Assembly (NCBI GenBank): GCA_013115125.1
Contig: JABANN010000238.1
Coordinates: 1-48,432 of the forward strand
Direction: 5' to 3'
Source: Perkinsus olseni
Lineage: Eukaryota > Perkinsozoa > Perkinsida
DNA: 48,432 nt
Part shown: in pieces, positions 43,422 through 48,432 of the stretch
Layout: every line of letters begins with the position of its first letter
Position numbering within the stretch: position 1 is the first letter of the stretch
Position numbers and translations under genes: made by a program
The notes under the pieces: model-generated
Told to the model about the DNA's origin: nothing
Database searches by the model: none
What the model saw: only the letters and a program-made list of their open reading frames with translations

Positions 43422-46400
43422 CTATGATTGGGCCCCGGCGTCGATTTCGTCGGGTTGACCACCACCGAACCCGGAAGCGACGAGAGCAATTTTGGCCTTG
43501 TCACACCAGTCAAAGTAAGTCTTCAAAATAGAGCCGTATCTGTCGATGATGTTACTAGTAACAATAAAAGCAATTTACTGAAAATTACCTCGGAGCCATA
43601 TAGATGACGTCATCGCAAGCGGGACATCGACGAGGCCTCAATCCTTTATCAATCTTCGCGCTCAGGTTCTCAGCTACGGCACTCATATACCTGCGGAATG
43701 AACCTTATTGCATCACAAAGTGACGCACTTTCCTCTTTCCTACTTGTCGAGTGCGGTGACAAAGAATGTGTGACCGCAGTCGGGGAGCTCGTACAGGCGT
43801 GAGGTGTCCTCGAGTGCAAGGCCAATATCGCGACCAGTGAGCACACAGCGAACTTTAGGGTGGCAGCGTGGGCAGATAGGGCACAGGTTGCCGCATAATC
43901 CTTGGCAAGTATGACCGCACTCTAGAATCAGCGAACATGGTTTTTCACATGGAGGCCTGTCACACTGCTCGCCGCATGGCTTTCCGCACTGAAAATGCGA
44001 GCATCGCCAGGTGCAGGACTCCGCACAGCTCCCACAGGGCTCATGGCACGCCTTGCCGCATCCTTGACGATGAGGGCATCTTCTTTGACAGTCGTGCTTG
44101 CACTGCCTAATGTGAAGTAGCCCACACGCCTGATCGCACTGGTGACCACAGATGAGCTCAGCGTGGCATTCTTCTCGACAATGAATTCCTTCGTGGTCAT
44201 GATAAGGGAAGCACGACCGTCCGCAGGGGTGGCCGCAGGGGAAGGAAAACTCGCAAGTTTTCTTACAGCGGGAGGCCGTTTGACAGAGAACCAATACCTC
44301 ATGGCCGCAGGGAGCGTCATCCAACCCCATAAAAGAACATGCAGGCATTTATACACATACACCGCTGGAATGCTCATGGTAATTAATAGTAGCCTCATGG
44401 CCACAGGCTAGGACAATCTTGACCTTAGAATGACAAAGACCAGCAGCAGCAGCAGCAGATAGCAGCCGTAATACCTGATTTGTCTTCGCTATGGACCTTG
44501 TAGCAGCGAACCGCCGCTTCGTGGCCGCATCCCAGTTTAACGGGCACTTTCTCGCGGCAACGAGCAGTCTGTGGAGACGCATCACGACCGCAGCGAACTT
44601 GCTGGTGGTGACCGCAGGGAAGCAGCACAGGGGCAGTCGCCTCGCACTCAAGCGTAGCCGTGTCTTTCTTAGAATGACAGGGAACCCGTCTCTCGTGGCC
44701 ACAAGCGAGAGCTACGACTACCTCTTGAGTGCAAAAACCATCACCGTTAGATTTGCCCTTCGAATGACAGGGCACGTTGGTAGTATGCCCACAGGGTAAC
44801 GCAAGCTCGACAGATTCTCGGCAAGTGTGACTGTAGTGTGTCGGCCGATTCCTCAAGTAGCATAGGGTCTCCTTGTTATGGCCACACGGTAACGTTATGT
44901 CAGCCTTTTCCCGGCATTCAACCGATGAGACTGATTCCCGTTGCCAGCAGCGAATAACCATCTCATCATGAGATTCTCATGACCACACGGAAGCTGCGTG
45001 GGCACCTCCACGTTGCATCTCCGTGACATCTGACTATCTTGTTCACGGCACAAGACGCTTTTCTCGTGGCCACAAACGAGTGTGATGACGATCTTCTCTA
45101 CACAGCGACGATAGAACGAGACGTCCTTCTGCACACAAGGTATATCCTTCTTGTGACCGCATGGCAGTGTTACAGAATCAGTCTCGACGCACGTAGGCGG
45201 AACTTTCTTCTTCCGGCATGGAACTGTTACTTGTGACCACATGCAAGCACCACATCAACAGGCTCCTCGCAGAGGAAACCCTCCGGACCTTCCTTAGCGT
45301 GGCACGCGACATCTTTTTCGTGACAGCAAGGGAGAGCGATCACTACAGGCGTGAGACACACTCTCGCACTAGGACCATCCTGAACATGGCACTGGACCTG
45401 CTGCTTGTGACCACAGATGTGCTCCAATTCCACTGGCACTCTGCATCGGAACTCACAGGGATCCTGTGGAGATAATCCCATTCTGTCGCATGCCGCACAG
45501 CAGTGCTCCGGGCGATCATGAACGCAGCTGTCAGGGCTAGGCCGGTTGCAAGACCTTTCACACTTCACCGTGCTGTGGTCAAAAACATGACACAGTAGAG
45601 GGCACCGATGACCACAACGGGGAAGCAGCTTCTGGCAAGGTTCACGGCAACCGCCATCTTTGACATTTTGGACGCCTCCGGCGTAGTGATACCCTCAATA
45701 TTGTCAGGGTGGGTGCGACACTTCAGCTGAAGTGACTGAACTATCCTTCCTTGACTGCGCAATATCTCGACGACCTTGGCCCAACTAGGGGCCTTTTCTA
45801 TCATCTCAACATTGCCAATGATATATAGCCCCTCACGGGCACGCGACAGGGCCACAATGACTCGATTCTCGATGCCAATGAAGCCTATCTTGCCATTGCC
45901 GTTCGAACGAACCAGGGACAGGATGATGACCTTGTTTTCCTCTCCTTGGTAGTCATCAATGGTGACCACTCTGGCATCCCCTTGGGAGCAGCTGGTCGAC
46001 GAGCGCAAGTCTGGCCCTAGGAGACTACGGATGAGCCGCTTTTGACCAACATAGGGGGTGAGTAGAGTGACATCAGATGGCTTGTACTGTTGAGAACGGA
46101 CTAGCCTAGTCCGACTAGGTACGTGGCTAGAGCCACTGCGTAGCTAGCTTCGAACTCGTTCCTTTTCGAAGATCCTTCTGAAGACTGTTCGGGTTGGCGA
46201 TGGTCGAGGAAGTAGACATCAGTGGCGATACCGCCGACTCTGTCATACTTTTTGACCCTCTCGTGATCGATCAGCCCATCCACGTAGAAGTGCTTCACCA
46301 GTTGGCTCAGCCAACTTGGCTGACCTCAGGCCGCATACGAAGTCTAGTGGAAAGCTTGGCGAAGGGGACGTCGAGGTTGATGAGCCTCTCGAAAAGGGAG

Positions 46401-48432
46401 ATGTCGAAATGATTCTTCCGGCATAACTCGAAGGCGTTTATCTTCGGTCGTAACTGCTGATGGTCACCAATCATAACCACGTGCTCCAACTTGGGGGAGG
46501 ATAAGCACGCCATCAGCTGGCATTCCAGCAGCTCCCCAGCCTCCTCGATGATTACCACTCGTGGGGCCAAACGCTTAATTAAATCTCTATTCAAAGCTGC
46601 CAAAGTACTGGTCATGCCAACCAACGCCGCTCCAGAACATGCTCTTAGCGATAGAGCCTTTCTCTGTTGGGCATAGGCTTTACCTCTCGCTTGGCATCGC
46701 GCATACATTTGCTGGAGCTTGACTTGCATCGATGCGCTCAAGCGCGAACCAAAACGTCCAGCAAACAGTGTCGATCGCGAGGGTTCGAGACCACACGGCT
46801 GGCTGCCTCGTGGATGGCGGAGTGACATGTTCCGGCCACGTTTTTGGCACCGAAGATCTTCTCAAGCTCACGCCGTATGCGAGCCTGAAGTTCCACAGCC
46901 ATGGAATTTTCACCTCTCCAGGGCTCCCTGGTGATCTCATACTGGACATCATCCATACGAGGACGGTTGACGGGCGCTCTCTCCTCATCTAGAGAAGAAT
47001 CTTCCGAGTCGGAGTCAGACTGGAAATTGAGAAACACTTTACGGAGAGGCTGCCCCCTGACGTCATCGTCTTCATCATCACCGTAGAAGCCGTCAAACGA
47101 GATACGATCCGCGTTGATGCGGTCAATGATGTCCATGTCCAGGTCTCGGACGTCGACCTTGTGGAAAGTTCGAGTAGAACTCTGGTAATCAGTGAACACG
47201 TTCGTCACGGAACGTTCAACACCGGCCTTCACCTGGTCCAGCAAACTTTTCTTCTCGGACCTACTGCAGGAGTTGAACTTCAACTGTTGAAGGAAGAAGA
47301 GCGCCCGAAACGCTGGCCAACGATGGAGGGCGAATGCTCCAGTCCCTCGTGAAGAGCGTCTAGGCCTCTTTCAGCAATCCAGTCTTGCTCCAGACCAGCG
47401 AGATTCCTCTCATCGCCGTTGATCCACTGCTCGAGGGACATCATGGCAAACTCACATGCATGTGGACCGAGCCGTGCGAAGCTGAGCTGCCAGCCACGGG
47501 GACGGATAATAACCAGAAGAGGCTACGAGGCAAGTAGGCGAGGATGCACAGGAGACGGGCGCGATGAGAGTATTGTAGTTTGAGAGCGGCATTGAGGGTA
47601 TGGCAGTAGTGGTTCAGACCCTGCTGGAAGGCTTTACGCTCGAGGTACCCAAATTTGGTCTCCTTGGCCTTGTTACGAGCACTGCACAGCTCCAGCGCCG
47701 CGTTATAGCTCTTGGATCGGCCACCAAACCGCACTACCCCACCTGAATGTAGAAACCCACGACCATCCATGTAAGGGAGGACATCCTCTAGAAATTGGTC
47801 GAGGGCGTGATTCGTCATAGTAACCGCAAGAATAGGGCTCTCTTCGAAGGTTTGTCCTAGGCATTCTCGAGCGATGCGGGCAAACTTCATGCCGAGGTAG
47901 CTCTTACCTGTACCCGGTTGGCCCTGGACAATCGCAACTGGTGACCTTAGAATGTGCTTCATAGCCGTCTGCTGCGCTGGATCCAGTTCTATTGCCCTCC
48001 CCTCTACTTCCGGCCGCTCTTCCAACGGGGAGCCGGTCACCACTGCGTTTGGACCAGATTTCTTGTCGTAAAGCGATCAGAGATCGATCTCCTTGCCTCT
48101 AAGGTAGGCCGGGGGCTGCAGCAGCCCGGCTGCTGCGAATCCTCAGTCGCACCAAGGAGCTTCGGTAAGAGCAGCATCCCATCGAGCCCTCTATCGGATC
48201 GAAGGAAGTCGAGAACAGGCTTTTTGGCAAGAAAGTAGTCTGGTGATTCCAACATACAGTACTCTCCTTCGAACTTGAAGTTTCGGAAGCTAGCGGCATC
48301 GAAGCTCAAGCCAACATGACCACCACGTGACCTCTGCCCTCCTACAGCGCGTACGTCTCACTGGCATACAGTAGCATAGATGAGGCTGCCATGATCAGGA
48401 TCACCATTGATGGTGCCGGTGGTCGTTTGAAA
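43422..48432 (-). CDS. ZNFX1-like SF1 helicase with NF-X1 zinc fingers and a CGH repeat array; 5' end outside or unresolved
   Basis: Reading right to left: an N-terminal segment (48.3-48.1 kb), then a UPF1/ZNFX1-type helicase with IVQGQPGTGKS (Walker A, near 47.93 kb), IIEEAGE (motif II) and GDHQQLRP near 46.5 kb, TIDDYQGEE with LSLVRSN and NRVIVALSRAREGLYIIGN near 45.9 kb. Next come THPDNIE and GGCREPC (the ZNFX1 post-helicase block), about a dozen Cys-x-CGH-type units (45.55-44.3 kb), the conserved Cys/His NF-X1 fingers (44.25-43.85 kb), and a tail with RRCPACDDVIY ending at TAG 43422-43424. ZNFX1 proteins bind RNA and act in small-RNA inheritance or antiviral sensing. Inside the CGH array and near 48.05 kb the frame is kept only if extra GT-AG introns of 46-73 nt are assumed, each removing repeat-like coding sequence; otherwise the gene is broken. 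Firm introns include 54 nt near 47.48 kb and 38 nt near 47.31 kb. Confidence 0.85.

Noticed and set aside
45590-45720. Frame change after THPDNIE in the ZNFX1-like gene, at first taken as a break
   Set aside because: A 35-nt GT-AG intron in the right phase joins it to GGCREPC, so no mutation is needed.

Overview
The window is nuclear DNA from a unicellular eukaryote. Almost every recognisable gene is cut by many very short GT-AG introns, typically 41-55 nt. Base composition is balanced, genes sit close together on both strands, and no bacterial operon signals are seen. Intron style, gene spacing and several secreted proteins I cannot place suggest an alveolate; a Perkinsus-type protist is my best guess. 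That guess rests on general resemblance, not on a diagnostic sequence such as a spliced leader.

Layout, left to right. 1-1.6 kb: exon-like pieces of an unrecognised plus-strand gene. 1.9-8.7 kb (+): condensin subunit SMC4. 8.7-10 kb: intergenic, with a cluster of perfect palindromes and one possible tiny minus-strand gene. 10.0-11.1 kb (-): secreted protein of unknown function. 12.3-13.2 kb (-): membrane-anchored RING-H2 ubiquitin ligase, divergent from a nucleoplasmin-like FKBP prolyl isomerase at 13.6-14.9 kb (+). 15.3-19.1 kb (-): TypA/BipA translational GTPase with a mitochondrial-type presequence, rebuilt as 17 exons. 19.5-20.5 kb (-): ribosomal protein uS5 (RPS2), with an 18-bp palindrome just upstream. 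20.8-23.3 kb (-): disulfide-isomerase-like ER protein ending in RDEL. 24.6-29.0 kb (+): large exon-rich locus for secreted low-complexity protein(s) with a repeated Tyr-Lys-Pro-x-Trp motif; one intron carries a 177-bp hAT-type MITE with a perfect 8-bp target-site duplication. 29.4-31.5 kb (-): protein phosphatase 4 catalytic subunit with a one-base frameshift. 31.8-33.2 kb (-): two small unrecognised genes that overlap by 14 bp. 33.6-35.2 kb (-): Gfo/Idh/MocA-type oxidoreductase, divergent from a secreted single-exon gene at 35.4-36.6 kb (+). 37.7-41.0 kb (-): PIGW/GWT1 inositol acyltransferase of GPI-anchor synthesis, rebuilt as 14 exons and 500 residues. 42.2-42.5 kb (-): decayed fragment of the neighbouring ZNFX1-like gene. 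43.4 kb to the right edge (-): ZNFX1-like SF1 helicase with NF-X1 zinc fingers and an unusual tandem Cys-Gly-His array.

The genes are mostly unrelated housekeeping functions: chromosome condensation, translation, ER folding, GPI anchoring, phosphatase signalling and RNA surveillance. Lineage-specific secreted proteins are scattered between them. No operon, virus, CRISPR array or rRNA/tRNA gene was found. The least ordinary pieces are the CGH-repeat helicase with its optional introns, the secreted repeat locus and the mitochondrially directed BipA.
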